Part shown: in pieces, positions 1 through 6,617 of the stretch
How the letters are laid out: each line of letters starts with the position of its first letter
Position numbering within the stretch: position 1 is the first letter of the stretch
Origin: JAJFTV01 sp964426355
GTDB lineage: Bacteria > Chloroflexota > Anaerolineae > Anaerolineales > Anaerolineaceae
Assembly: GCA_964426355.1 (NCBI GenBank)
Contig: CAYRRA010000162.1
Location: 1-10,198, forward strand
DNA length: 10,198 bases
Direction: 5' to 3'
Position numbers and translations under genes: made by a program
Notes under the pieces: generated by a model
Databases searched by the model: none
Told to the model about the DNA's origin: nothing
The model's input: only the letters and a program-made list of their open reading frames with translations

Positions 1-948
1 CTCCAGGTCTCGCTTCAAACACTCAACAGCCGATGGGTAAACCGTTTCGTACTTGGTGATGAAAGCAGCCACTTCCTGATCTGCTTTCTCACGGTTGGTT
101 TGATAAAAGATAGCCCTGATTTCTGGCTGGATTACATCCTGCTGTTTCTTTGGAATGTAACCGAGGATGTTTTCCATTTTGTGTTTGATGCATCGTTGCC
201 GTTTTGATTGAGAGAATTTGATGCTGATGGCATTGATCATAGCCTGGTTGCCATCCGTGATCCATAAATCTACCTGCAAAACGCCTCGCTCTTTCAAATT
301 ATCCAGGAGGTCTTCCCAGGCATCCTGATTTTCACGCTCGCCTACCGTGAAGCCCAAAACGTCCCGTTTTCCTTCTTCATCAATGCCAATGATGGCAAGT
401 ATGGGCATTTTGCACCCTCTCTCATCATAAATTACGGTGAAATAGGTTCCATCGGCAAACACATACAGATAGTGACCCTGCAACGGTCGTTTTTTCCAGG
501 CTTCAAATTCGCCTTCCAGGGTATGAAATACTCGTGATACGGTCGATGCGCTGGGGTGGGTCCCGGTGAGCGTTTCGATGACATTGCCCACTTGCTCTGT
601 ACTGACACCTTTGACAAACATCTCCAGGATTGCCTCATCCAGATCAGCCATTCGACGTTGATAGCGCTCAAACAGTTCTGTCCGAAACCCCTGGCGCGTT
701 CTGGGCACTGGTAAGTTTTCAATTTCTCCTGCTGTCGTCACCAGATCGCGTTCGTAATATCCATTGCGGTAATCTTTTCGCTCTTTCGTGCGTTGGTAAG
801 GTTCTGCTTGCGTAAACTCGTTCACCTCCTCTTCTAAAACGGTGATCAATGTGTGGCGGATGCTCAATCGAATTCGTTCCTCTAACAATTCATGAATTGT
901 GGCTTGACGTTCTGACCGGCTAAGTTTATGATTTTCTTTGGGTGACAT
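1..948 (-). CDS. IS256-family (mutator-type) transposase, C-terminus cut by window edge
   Basis: DDE transposase that cuts and pastes its own IS. The frame is open from the ATG at 946-948 to the left edge, giving 316 residues of about 400 expected. Visible family marks are an N-terminal helical, DNA-binding-type region (about 1-150), the first catalytic Asp in FADGTYF (D166), the second in WITDGNQAM (D232), and the C-x2-H pair in RCIKHKMEN (C253, H256). The third catalytic residue, a Glu, should lie in the missing part. The start is supported by AAGGA about 9 bases upstream and by SPKENHKLS as a plausible N-terminus. No internal stop or frameshift is seen, so it may be active. It is antisense to the gene it interrupts. 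Confidence 0.95.
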   Translation of the reverse strand, partial: MSPKENHKLSRSERQATIHELLEERIRLSIRHTLITVLEEEVNEFTQAEPYQRTKERKDYRNGYYERDLVTTAGEIENLPVPRTRQGFRTELFERYQRRMADLDEAILEMFVKGVSTEQVGNVIETLTGTHPSASTVSRVFHTLEGEFEAWKKRPLQGHYLYVFADGTYFTVIYDERGCKMPILAIIGIDEEGKRDVLGFTVGERENQDAWEDLLDNLKERGVLQVDLWITDGNQAMINAISIKFSQSKRQRCIKHKMENILGYIPKKQQDVIQPEIRAIFYQTNREKADQEVAAFITKYETVYPSAVECLKRDLE

Positions 949-1018
949 GGCTTTTTCCTTTCTTGGTTTGGTCACCGAAAGGATACCATGTCTCCCTTGT
1001 TAATTTACACAATTTCCG
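1..1018 (-). mobile_element. IS256-family insertion sequence, partial (right end in window)
   Basis: A transposase gene running off the left edge is followed, just outside its start codon, by about 70 bases of non-coding DNA and then by the interior of a foreign reading frame on the other strand. The outer end carries TTTACACAA near 1002-1010, resembling terminal repeats I recall from IS256/mutator-type elements. The exact boundary is inferred: the host reading frame resumes by about 1017-1020, so the end is placed near 1018 with roughly ten bases of uncertainty. The left terminal repeat and the 8-9 bp target duplication typical of the family lie outside the window. Confidence 0.8.
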
Positions 1019-1241
1019 TTATACCACCGGCAGGCTTGACAAGCTGTACTTTGTTTCGCACTTATATGAATTTGCTCATTCGTTATACGATAGGAAACTA
1101 CCAAATACTGTTTTACTCAGAGCTGAGAGGGAGGATGATGGGAAACGAACGTATAAGCTAATTGAAGCCGAACCTTTACAAACAAGTTATGGAAGAGACT
1201 TGTTTAAAAGGATTATCGAAAAGGATAAGGCAGGGATTTGA
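1017..1241 (+). pseudogene. 3' remnant of a MutS-like ATPase gene disrupted by the IS256-family element
   Basis: About 74 codons, ending in TGA at 1239-1241, translate to the extreme C-terminus of a MutS-like ATPase. The segment YFVSHLYEFAHSLY followed by LLRAERED, then SYGRDLFKRI, lines up with FFVTHMYEFARIFY, FLRAERKA and SYGEDVFKNI at the end of the intact gene at 4986-6494. It is therefore a paralogue of that gene, of the type that keeps the switch histidine. Everything upstream, including Walker A and B, is absent. The in-frame ATG at 942 lies inside the IS, so it is not a native start. The 5' part is expected beyond the left edge, on the other side of the element. It is probably inactive; a fusion protein started inside the IS cannot be excluded but would lack the ATP site. 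Confidence 0.85.
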
Positions 1242-1447
1242 TTAAGATTTCTTTCGAAAAATCTGCAAGCATTTCATTATGGGATTTGGACAACTTGCCC
1301 ATTGACCCATGTAGATGCCGCAGTCAATTCGCCTGGCTGTATTCACTTTCTTGCGTATTCCTTTCGCAGATGCATCCGGGTCTTCAGGTAAAAGCAGAAC
1401 CCCAATCGACTTTCCCTTGTACACTTGAGTGTTCAATTCCTACTTTT

Positions 1448-2719
1448 TCAACTTTTGCTTTCAAACACTGCGATGGCTTCAAGCATCATCTGCCGATCCA
1501 CTAATCCCAACGGATGTCCTTTCTCATCTGTAACCACCATCCATTTGCGCGAATCTGCCAGCATGCTTTTCAAAGCATCGACAACGGATGTGTCCGGTGA
1601 AACAGTTAGAGGACCGGGAGACATTAAATCAAAGGCTGTTTCTTTTCCTGGCGGCGGCTTCCCGATGTTTTTCAGGGCTTCCAGAATTCCCTGCCTTTTT
1701 GTTGGTTGAACACGAGTAACGATATCAGAATCGCTCAACAACCCGATTGCAATACCATCAGAGTCAACCACGATTAAACGGTGAGAATTTGTCTGAGAGA
1801 ATTTTTCGATGATGAGCGACAAATCATCATCCTGATTTACCATGGGTATTTCGGAACTCATGATATCTGAAACTGTCCGAACTGTTCCGGATGGAAAACG
1901 GGGAGCAGGCGTTTCATAAGAGACATTAGCGACTTGCCGTAAAATATCAAGGCGTGACAAAACGCCAACCAGTTTTCCTTCCTCATTGACAACCGGTAAG
2001 CGTTTCAGCCCAGATTTTACCATTCGAGATGTTGCCAGACCAAGCGCCTCGTTTTCTGTTACAGTGATGACAGGTGTTGTCATTACATCTTTCACCAGTA
2101 ATGGCGAGTTTTCCAACGATTTTAGTTCTTGATTGATCTCATCAGTATCGAGCTTAATTGCGATAGAAAGCCTCTGCTGAACGCCAGCTCGTTCCAATAA
2201 ATCCTCATCTGTCAGGATTCCAACAACTTTTTTTGATGAATCGACCACCGGGGTTGCTTTCACTTGATTCTTCAGCATTTGTGTCCAGGCACGCTGGATG
2301 GTCATATCTGGGTTCAAAGTCACCACATGATGGGTCATCACCTCAGATACTAACTTGTCTGCTGGAAGCGGATTGAGATAGCGATGCGTATATTTAACAA
2401 TTTCCACATCCTCGACCGTGATCAAACCTTCACGTACCATCGGGTAGATTGTATCCAGAACGGCATCGATCTTTTCAGGAGTGTCGATGCTTTCTATGAC
2501 CAATGGCAAATCAGTCATCAGAACTTCAATTCGGATCGTGTGAATCAGCGAATGAGCGCCATAACCCACAATTCCGCGGAAGACCGTTGCTCCGGCAATC
2601 CCTTTTTCGCGCAGGGTTTCAACCAGCGCGACATCCAGAGAGTTGCCACGCCAACGATCTTTTTCGCTGATATATATTCGAAGCCTTTTTGCTTTCTTTT
2701 GTAAAGACAGATCTGGCAT
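1448..2719 (-). CDS. DUF190 (PII-like) protein fused to four CBS domains
   Basis: A 423-residue soluble protein. Residues about 6-110 form a DUF190 domain, a PII-like fold often encoded next to crcB. Four CBS domains follow at about 124-180, 208-265, 283-340 and 362-419; the first two open with VSEVMT and VKDVMT and all carry PVV/VVD-type cores. CBS tandems usually bind adenine nucleotides, so this is probably a nucleotide-sensing regulator of the adjacent channel (inference). I place the start at the ATG at 2717-2719 because a full AAGGAGGT site precedes it. An upstream in-frame start at 2764 has no such site and would overlap crcB. It lies 28 bases downstream of the crcB stop, hence in the same transcript and under the same fluoride riboswitch. 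Four CBS copies on a DUF190 domain is a long architecture; what it regulates is not shown by sequence. Confidence 0.9.
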   Translation of the reverse strand: MPDLSLQKKAKRLRIYISEKDRWRGNSLDVALVETLREKGIAGATVFRGIVGYGAHSLIHTIRIEVLMTDLPLVIESIDTPEKIDAVLDTIYPMVREGLITVEDVEIVKYTHRYLNPLPADKLVSEVMTHHVVTLNPDMTIQRAWTQMLKNQVKATPVVDSSKKVVGILTDEDLLERAGVQQRLSIAIKLDTDEINQELKSLENSPLLVKDVMTTPVITVTENEALGLATSRMVKSGLKRLPVVNEEGKLVGVLSRLDILRQVANVSYETPAPRFPSGTVRTVSDIMSSEIPMVNQDDDLSLIIEKFSQTNSHRLIVVDSDGIAIGLLSDSDIVTRVQPTKRQGILEALKNIGKPPPGKETAFDLMSPGPLTVSPDTSVVDALKSMLADSRKWMVVTDEKGHPLGLVDRQMMLEAIAVFESKS

Positions 2720-2723
2720 GATT

Positions 2724-2731
2724 ACCTCCTT
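2724..2731 (-). promoter_or_regulatory. Strong ribosome binding site that fixes the DUF190-CBS start
   Basis: AAGGAGGT on the minus strand, 4 bases before the ATG at 2719. It is a near-perfect anti-16S match and decides the start against the longer in-frame option at 2764. Confidence 0.85.
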
Positions 2732-2747
2732 GGTCGCTATCTTAAAA

Positions 2748-3122
2748 TTATATTGCTTTTCCAAGATATACTCCTAACCCAACAGCCAGAACTCCTATAA
2801 AGGTGCTGCCGAAAAGGTTAATCAACCCTGTCATCCATTGTCCGTTGAATATTAAGATAAAACTCTCATACGCATAGGTAGAAAATGTAGTATATCCCCC
2901 TAAGAGCCCCACTGTGATTAGCAACCGCCACCTTGCGTCTATCATTAATCGTTCAGTTACCAACGTCAAGAAGAAACCAATCAGAAGACTTCCCGTTATG
3001 TTTATGATGAAAGTACCATAAGGAAAATTGGTGCCAAATTTCTGGGCAGCCCAATCTCCGATCCAATAACGTGCATTAGCACCTACAATTGCCCCTGCAG
3101 AAATAATTAAGAATTTTTCCAT
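2748..3122 (-). CDS. crcB: Fluoride ion channel CrcB/Fluc
   Basis: A 124-residue four-helix membrane protein that lets fluoride leave the cytoplasm; the family works as an antiparallel dual-topology dimer. Diagnostic residues are the N-terminal G-x3-GA-x2-RY (G10, G14, A15, R18, Y19), the helix-2 NITG with pore Asn41, and the GGYTTFST segment at 75-82. That segment breaks helix 3, holds the central sodium and supplies the pore Phe80. Length and motif order are normal for the family. Only one copy is visible, so this would be a homodimer rather than a crcB1/crcB2 pair. The ATG at 3122 gives the standard N-terminus, with a short AGGA just upstream. It is the first gene after the minus-strand fluoride riboswitch and is followed by the DUF190-CBS gene. 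Confidence 0.97.
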   Translation of the reverse strand: MEKFLIISAGAIVGANARYWIGDWAAQKFGTNFPYGTFIINITGSLLIGFFLTLVTERLMIDARWRLLITVGLLGGYTTFSTYAYESFILIFNGQWMTGLINLFGSTFIGVLAVGLGVYLGKAI

Positions 3123-3160
3123 ATCCTATCAAATGATTTCAATTTTATGCAGTTATTAAC

Positions 3161-3196
3161 AAAAACACCTCTGCCCAAAATACTTATTGGCAGAGG
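3161..3196 (-). terminator. Riboswitch expression platform: intrinsic terminator before crcB
   Basis: On the minus strand CCTCTGCC (3189-3196) pairs perfectly with GGCAGAGG (3168-3175) across a 13-base loop, and TGTTTTTG follows. The 5' arm is the 3' end of the fluoride aptamer, so ligand-bound aptamer and terminator are mutually exclusive. This is the usual arrangement for a fluoride-on transcriptional switch. Confidence 0.88.
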
Positions 3197-3240
3197 CTAT
3201 CAGCACAACGGCGGTTATTCTAGCGAGCCTCATCGCTTGG
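3187..3240 (-). ncRNA. Fluoride riboswitch (crcB motif) controlling crcB and DUF190-CBS
   Basis: The minus strand reads GCGATGAGGCTCGC (3223-3236), then AACCGCC, then CTGATAGCCTCT (3192-3203). This is the conserved order of the crcB/fluoride aptamer: a P1 hairpin GCGA...UCGC with its loop, a short P3 region, and the UGAUxGCCUCU strand that forms the pseudoknot and ion site. It starts a few bases after the promoter and feeds directly into the terminator. The identity is reinforced by the gene it precedes, a fluoride channel. Fluoride should prevent termination and turn expression on. Confidence 0.95.
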
Positions 3241-3245
3241 TTCTT

Positions 3246-3274
3246 ATTGTAAAGGGTTTCATTTTATGCGTCAA
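3246..3274 (-). promoter_or_regulatory. Sigma70-type promoter for the crcB transcript
   Basis: The minus strand carries TTGACG (3269-3274) and TACAAT (3246-3251) separated by exactly 17 bases. Transcription would start about 7 bases on, near 3239, just at the front edge of the riboswitch aptamer, which supports the assignment. Confidence 0.85.
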
Positions 3275-3300
3275 GGAATGGTGCATTTTCAGATGTGCGG

Positions 3301-3306
3301 TATAAT
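3301..3306 (+). promoter_or_regulatory. -10 element (TATAAT) for the MutS-like / P-type ATPase operon
   Basis: A perfect TATAAT lies 22 bases before the plus-strand aptamer, preceded by TGTGCGG. No good -35 box is seen at 16-18 bases; the expected place (about 3278-3283) reads ATGGTG. The promoter may therefore depend on upstream TG contacts or an activator. Its -35 region abuts the -35 box of the divergent crcB promoter. Confidence 0.7.
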
Positions 3307-3325
3307 GATAAAAATCTATATCATC

Positions 3326-3375
3326 AGTGGCGATGAGGCTCGCCGTAAACGTCATCAGACTGATAGCCTCTATTG
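3326..3375 (+). ncRNA. Fluoride riboswitch (crcB motif) controlling the MutS-like / P-type ATPase operon
   Basis: The sequence carries GGCGATGAGGCTCGCC (3329-3344), the linker TAAACG, a small stem GTC-ATCA-GAC (3351-3360), and then TGATAGCCTCTA (3361-3372). Order and spacing match the compact fluoride aptamer of thermophilic bacteria as I recall it. The core 14 bases and the 12-base CTGATAGCCTCT are identical to the minus-strand copy in inverted orientation. It sits between a TATAAT box and an intrinsic terminator, so it should act as a fluoride-on switch for genes that are not obvious fluoride exporters. Confidence 0.94.
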
Positions 3376-3401
3376 GAGCATTGCTCAGTAGAGGCTTTTT
3401 T
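3366..3401 (+). terminator. Riboswitch expression platform: intrinsic terminator
   Basis: GCCTCTA (3366-3372) pairs with TAGAGGC (3389-3395), with a possible inner GAGC/GCTC stem, followed by six T (3396-3401). The 5' arm is the 3' strand of the aptamer, so fluoride binding should block terminator formation and allow read-through to the gene at 3457. Confidence 0.92.
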
Positions 3402-3456
3402 GTTAACTCAACCAGCAACCGATAACGGTTTTTTTAAATCGGAGCCAAAAAATCGA

Positions 3457-4989
3457 ATGACCTTTCCAAGTGTACTTTTTCCAATCAATAGTGAATTCTC
3501 AGTTAATGAAAACCCATCGATCCCCGATTTCTTTGTCGATATCAATCTCGATCAAGTGGTAAAAGCAATTACAGATCGAAAACAGGAATACAACCTTAAA
3601 CCTTTTTTCCATTCACCGTTAAAAGAAATGGATGCCATTAACTATCGACAAGATGTTTTCAAGGATTTGGAAAACGTAACCGTACTAAAAACCATTAAGC
3701 TTTTTGCTGAAAAAATGGTTCTTGTCCGCCGATATATGGACATGATTGAAAAGTTGTATTTTACATATCATCAGGAAGGTTGGTTCCTGGAAGCTGCTGT
3801 TATCTATTGTGAAGCGGTTCAAGGTCTCGTCAGCAACCTGAAGGAAGCCCCAATCAAATCGAAGGGACTTTTAGATTTCCTGGCGTATATAAATGAATAC
3901 ATCTCTTCTCCTGATTTCTTATCACTCCAGTCCGATTCGCTTGAACGGAAAACGGATCTGTCTGCTATTCAATATAGCGTGATCATCAAAGGGAATTTGG
4001 TCAGAGTACGAAAATACGAATCGGAAATTGATTATAGCAAAGAGGTTGAGCGAACTTTTGAGAAATTTAAACAAGGTGAAGCAAAAAATTACCGGATTGA
4101 TCTTGTCGTCTCTTCTGGGATGAACCATATTGCAGCACAAATATTAAATTGTGTAGCAAAACTTTATCCAGATATCTTTAAACAATTAGATTCCTATTAC
4201 CTGAAGTATTCCGGTTTTATGGATGATGTCATTTTGACTTTTGATCGCCAAATACAGTTTTTTGTGTCCTATATAGATTTTATTGAGAAACTGAAAACCA
4301 AAGGGCTTGAATTTTGTTACCCCAATGTTACAAAAAATAAAGCTATTCACGCCAAAGAGACTTTTGACATTGCTTTGGCAAACAAAAGTTTGCATGATTC
4401 GACACTGGTTGTCTGCAACGATTTTTATCTTGAAGGAAACGAAAGGATTTTTGTTGTCTCAGGTCCCAACCAGGGTGGGAAAACGACATTTGCAAGAATG
4501 TTTGGGCAGCTTCATTACCTTGCCAGTCTCGGGTGTCCTATTCCAGGAAAAGAGGCGACTTTGTTTCTGTTTGATCAAATCTTCACGCATTTTGAAAAAG
4601 AGGAAGATATCCGTAATTTACGCGGTAAGCTGCAAGATGACCTGGTTCGGATTTATGGAATTCTTGAATCTGCCACATCAGACAGCATCATCATCATGAA
4701 TGAAATATTCACATCGACTACATTAAAAGATGCCATTTTTTTGAGCAAGGAAATTATCCAAAGAATCATTCATCTGGATGCTTTAGCTGTTTGTGTAACC
4801 TTTATCGATGAATTATCCACTCTTGGTGAACAAACGGTGAGTATGGTGAGTACCGTCGTTCCGGAAAATCCAACGCAAAGGACATTTAAAATCATGCGAT
4901 TGCCAGCCGATGGACTTTCATACGCAATATGCATTGCTGAAAAACATCATCTTACTTATCACTCGATCAAGGAGCGGATTTTGCAATGA
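3457..4989 (+). CDS. MutS-like ATPase, first of a tandem pair (switch-His-lacking type)
   Basis: A 510-residue soluble protein related to the MutS core (helical lever region plus ABC-type ATPase) but lacking the N-terminal mismatch-recognition domains of an ~850-residue MutS. Residues 1-330 are mostly helical and contain YRQDVFKDLEN (63-73), a motif shared with the partner gene. Walker A is GPNQGGKTT (336-344). Walker B reads IIIMNEIF with Asn415-Glu416 where canonical MutS has Asp-Glu. The usual switch His is replaced: CVTFIDEL has Phe449. I choose the ATG at 3457 because the longer in-frame TTG start at 3373 lies inside the riboswitch terminator; GGAG at 3441-3444 may serve as ribosome site. 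It is the first gene of the fluoride-controlled operon and overlaps the next gene by ATGA. It probably acts as a heteromer with that protein (inference); the substrate is unknown. Confidence 0.88.
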   Translation: MTFPSVLFPINSEFSVNENPSIPDFFVDINLDQVVKAITDRKQEYNLKPFFHSPLKEMDAINYRQDVFKDLENVTVLKTIKLFAEKMVLVRRYMDMIEKLYFTYHQEGWFLEAAVIYCEAVQGLVSNLKEAPIKSKGLLDFLAYINEYISSPDFLSLQSDSLERKTDLSAIQYSVIIKGNLVRVRKYESEIDYSKEVERTFEKFKQGEAKNYRIDLVVSSGMNHIAAQILNCVAKLYPDIFKQLDSYYLKYSGFMDDVILTFDRQIQFFVSYIDFIEKLKTKGLEFCYPNVTKNKAIHAKETFDIALANKSLHDSTLVVCNDFYLEGNERIFVVSGPNQGGKTTFARMFGQLHYLASLGCPIPGKEATLFLFDQIFTHFEKEEDIRNLRGKLQDDLVRIYGILESATSDSIIIMNEIFTSTTLKDAIFLSKEIIQRIIHLDALAVCVTFIDELSTLGEQTVSMVSTVVPENPTQRTFKIMRLPADGLSYAICIAEKHHLTYHSIKERILQ

Positions 4990-6494
4990 AAGCTTTCTTG
5001 ATGTTCCGAGATCGAGATTTTGATCCACAAGCTCCGTTTCCACCCAACACATCTGACCTGGTACACGACCTTGAACTGAACACGCTATTCAATGCAATGG
5101 CGCTTGGGGATAGTTTTCTTTTCGATATCTCAAAAGAGACTATTTTAACCAGTCTCAATGATATTGATTCAATTTTATACAGACAAGATGTTTTAAAGGA
5201 TTGTCTAAATAACCCTTCAGTGATTCGGGAAATTTACCAGATTCCAATTACGTCTATGGATAGAGAACATCGACGTTGGCTGGGAATTTTTACTCATTCG
5301 CCAAGTGGTGTTTTAAGCAGTGCGGTGAGTTTAATGGATATGTTTGTCGTTTTATTAAAAGAGCTCAGAAATCTTGCTGATGAACACTCGTCAGAATTCA
5401 GGTCAGAAGGTTTTAATCGGTTCTTTGCAATGATAAAACATGAGCTAAGTGATGATTATTTCGCCGAGGTTGAATCTCACCTGAAACAACTGAAGTTTCG
5501 AGATGGTGTATTAATTAGCGCTGAATTAGGCAAAGGGAATGAAGGAGCAAATTACGCTTTACGTCTTCCCAATGACAGGAATAAAAAATGGCTCAAAGAA
5601 GTTTTCAGAAAAAAATCACCGGTATACTCATTCACGATCAGTGAAAGAGATGACGCCGGCGCACGGGCATTAAGCGATCTAAAAGACATTGGAGTCAACG
5701 CAGCAGCCAATGCATTAGCGCAAGCTACTGAACATATCGAGAATTTCTTTGCAATGCTTAGAAACGAACTTGCTTTCTATGTGGGCTGCATCAACCTGAA
5801 AGAGAAGCTAGAACAGATCGGAACCCCGATCGCTTTTCCGGTTCCAGTCAACATGAATGAACGCCAGCATGTGTTTCAAGGCATGTATGATGTAAGCCTG
5901 GCACTGACTATGAAACAGACCATTGTAGGAAACGATATAAACGCTGATGCCAGTAATCTGGTCATTGTCACCGGGGCGAATCAAGGAGGAAAATCAACTT
6001 TCCTTAGAAGTATAGGGCTTGCCCAGCTCATGATGCAAGCAGGGATGTTTGTGCCAGCCAGAGAATTTTCTGCCAATTTATGCCAGGGAATATTTACGCA
6101 TTACAGGCGTAAGGAAGATGCATCGATGAAAAGCGGTAAACTGGATGAAGAATTAAGCAGGATGAGCGTCATTGTGGATCAGCTCAAGCCAGGTTCCTTG
6201 ATGTTGTTTAACGAATCATTTGCTGCGACGAATGAACGCGAGGGGTCTGAAATTGCCAGACAAATCACGAGTGCTTTACTGGATCGAAATGTAAAAGTGT
6301 TTTTTGTTACGCATATGTACGAGTTTGCGCGGATTTTTTATGAAAAACAGATGAAGGATGCGATTTTTCTGCGAGCAGAAAGAAAAGCGGGAGGAAGGCG
6401 AACATTCAGACTTTCAGTGGGTGAGCCTTTGCCCACCAGTTATGGTGAGGATGTTTTCAAAAACATATTTGGGAAAAAAGAAAGTAAAAAGTAA
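4986..6494 (+). CDS. MutS-like ATPase, second of a tandem pair (switch-His type)
   Basis: A 502-residue paralogue of the preceding protein. The N-terminal helical part holds ILYRQDVLKD (about 63-72). The ATPase has Walker A GANQGGKST (330-338), a signature-like segment around SMKSGKLDEELSRM, and Walker B LMLFNESFAATN with Asn409-Glu410 in place of Asp-Glu. The switch motif VTHMYEF keeps His443. It lacks mismatch-binding, connector and Smr-nuclease domains, so it is neither canonical MutS nor MutS2. The start ATG overlaps the upstream TGA (ATGA), with AAGGAG 11 bases before it, indicating translational coupling and roughly equal amounts of both proteins. With the His present here and absent in the partner, the two active sites may be non-equivalent, as in eukaryotic MutS heterodimers. 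A third, broken copy of this type lies at 1017-1241. A role in DNA repair under fluoride is a guess. Confidence 0.88.
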   Translation: MKAFLMFRDRDFDPQAPFPPNTSDLVHDLELNTLFNAMALGDSFLFDISKETILTSLNDIDSILYRQDVLKDCLNNPSVIREIYQIPITSMDREHRRWLGIFTHSPSGVLSSAVSLMDMFVVLLKELRNLADEHSSEFRSEGFNRFFAMIKHELSDDYFAEVESHLKQLKFRDGVLISAELGKGNEGANYALRLPNDRNKKWLKEVFRKKSPVYSFTISERDDAGARALSDLKDIGVNAAANALAQATEHIENFFAMLRNELAFYVGCINLKEKLEQIGTPIAFPVPVNMNERQHVFQGMYDVSLALTMKQTIVGNDINADASNLVIVTGANQGGKSTFLRSIGLAQLMMQAGMFVPAREFSANLCQGIFTHYRRKEDASMKSGKLDEELSRMSVIVDQLKPGSLMLFNESFAATNEREGSEIARQITSALLDRNVKVFFVTHMYEFARIFYEKQMKDAIFLRAERKAGGRRTFRLSVGEPLPTSYGEDVFKNIFGKKESKK

Positions 6495-6518
6495 TCCGTT
6501 TCTTCTCAAAGGTTTCCA

Positions 6519-6617
6519 ATGTTTTGGTCTTTTCCGAAACCTGGCTGGTTGATCTCAAAAATTGGGCTCTCTGAAAATCCGAAATGTTCTCTGGATTCTG
6601 AATGGAGTTCTTTATAA
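6519..6617 (+). CDS. Possible 32-codon leader ORF overlapping the P-type ATPase start
   Basis: ATG at 6519 with AAAGG about 7 bases upstream; it encodes a short peptide beginning MFWSFPKPGWLISKIGLS and stops at TAA 6615-6617, 16 bases inside the ATPase gene. It fills most of the otherwise empty 107-base gap. It could couple translation into the ATPase gene, whose own ribosome site is poor. It could also be the out-of-frame remnant of the ATPase N-terminus, or it could be chance. No homology is recognised. Confidence 0.3.
   Translation: MFWSFPKPGWLISKIGLSENPKCSLDSEWSSL

Noticed and set aside
942..1016. Plus-strand start ATG at 942 making the MutS-like remnant a 99-residue gene
   Set aside because: The first ~25 codons are IS-end sequence read antisense to the transposase leader; the product would have no ATP site.
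1242..1436. Small minus-strand ORF (64 codons, TTG start) between the MutS-like remnant and the DUF190-CBS gene
   Set aside because: No recognisable family, a TTG start and no usable ribosome site; it lies in a short convergent gap and looks like chance. The nearby ACACT-TG-AGTGT hairpin has no T run and is too small to call a terminator.
2720..2764. Longer start for the DUF190-CBS gene at 2764
   Set aside because: It would overlap the crcB end and lacks a ribosome site, whereas AAGGAGGT precedes the ATG at 2719.
3192..3371. Long-range inverted repeat (14- and 12-base identical blocks) that could be a cruciform or mobile-element end
   Set aside because: Fully explained by two copies of the conserved fluoride aptamer in opposite orientation.
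3230..3418. Minus-strand ORF across the divergent riboswitch region
   Set aside because: It runs through both promoters, one aptamer and a terminator; the RNA signals explain the sequence.
3373..3456. Longer start for the first MutS-like gene (TTG at 3373)
   Set aside because: It lies inside the riboswitch terminator stem and has no ribosome site; ATG 3457 follows the terminator and gives a sensible N-terminus.
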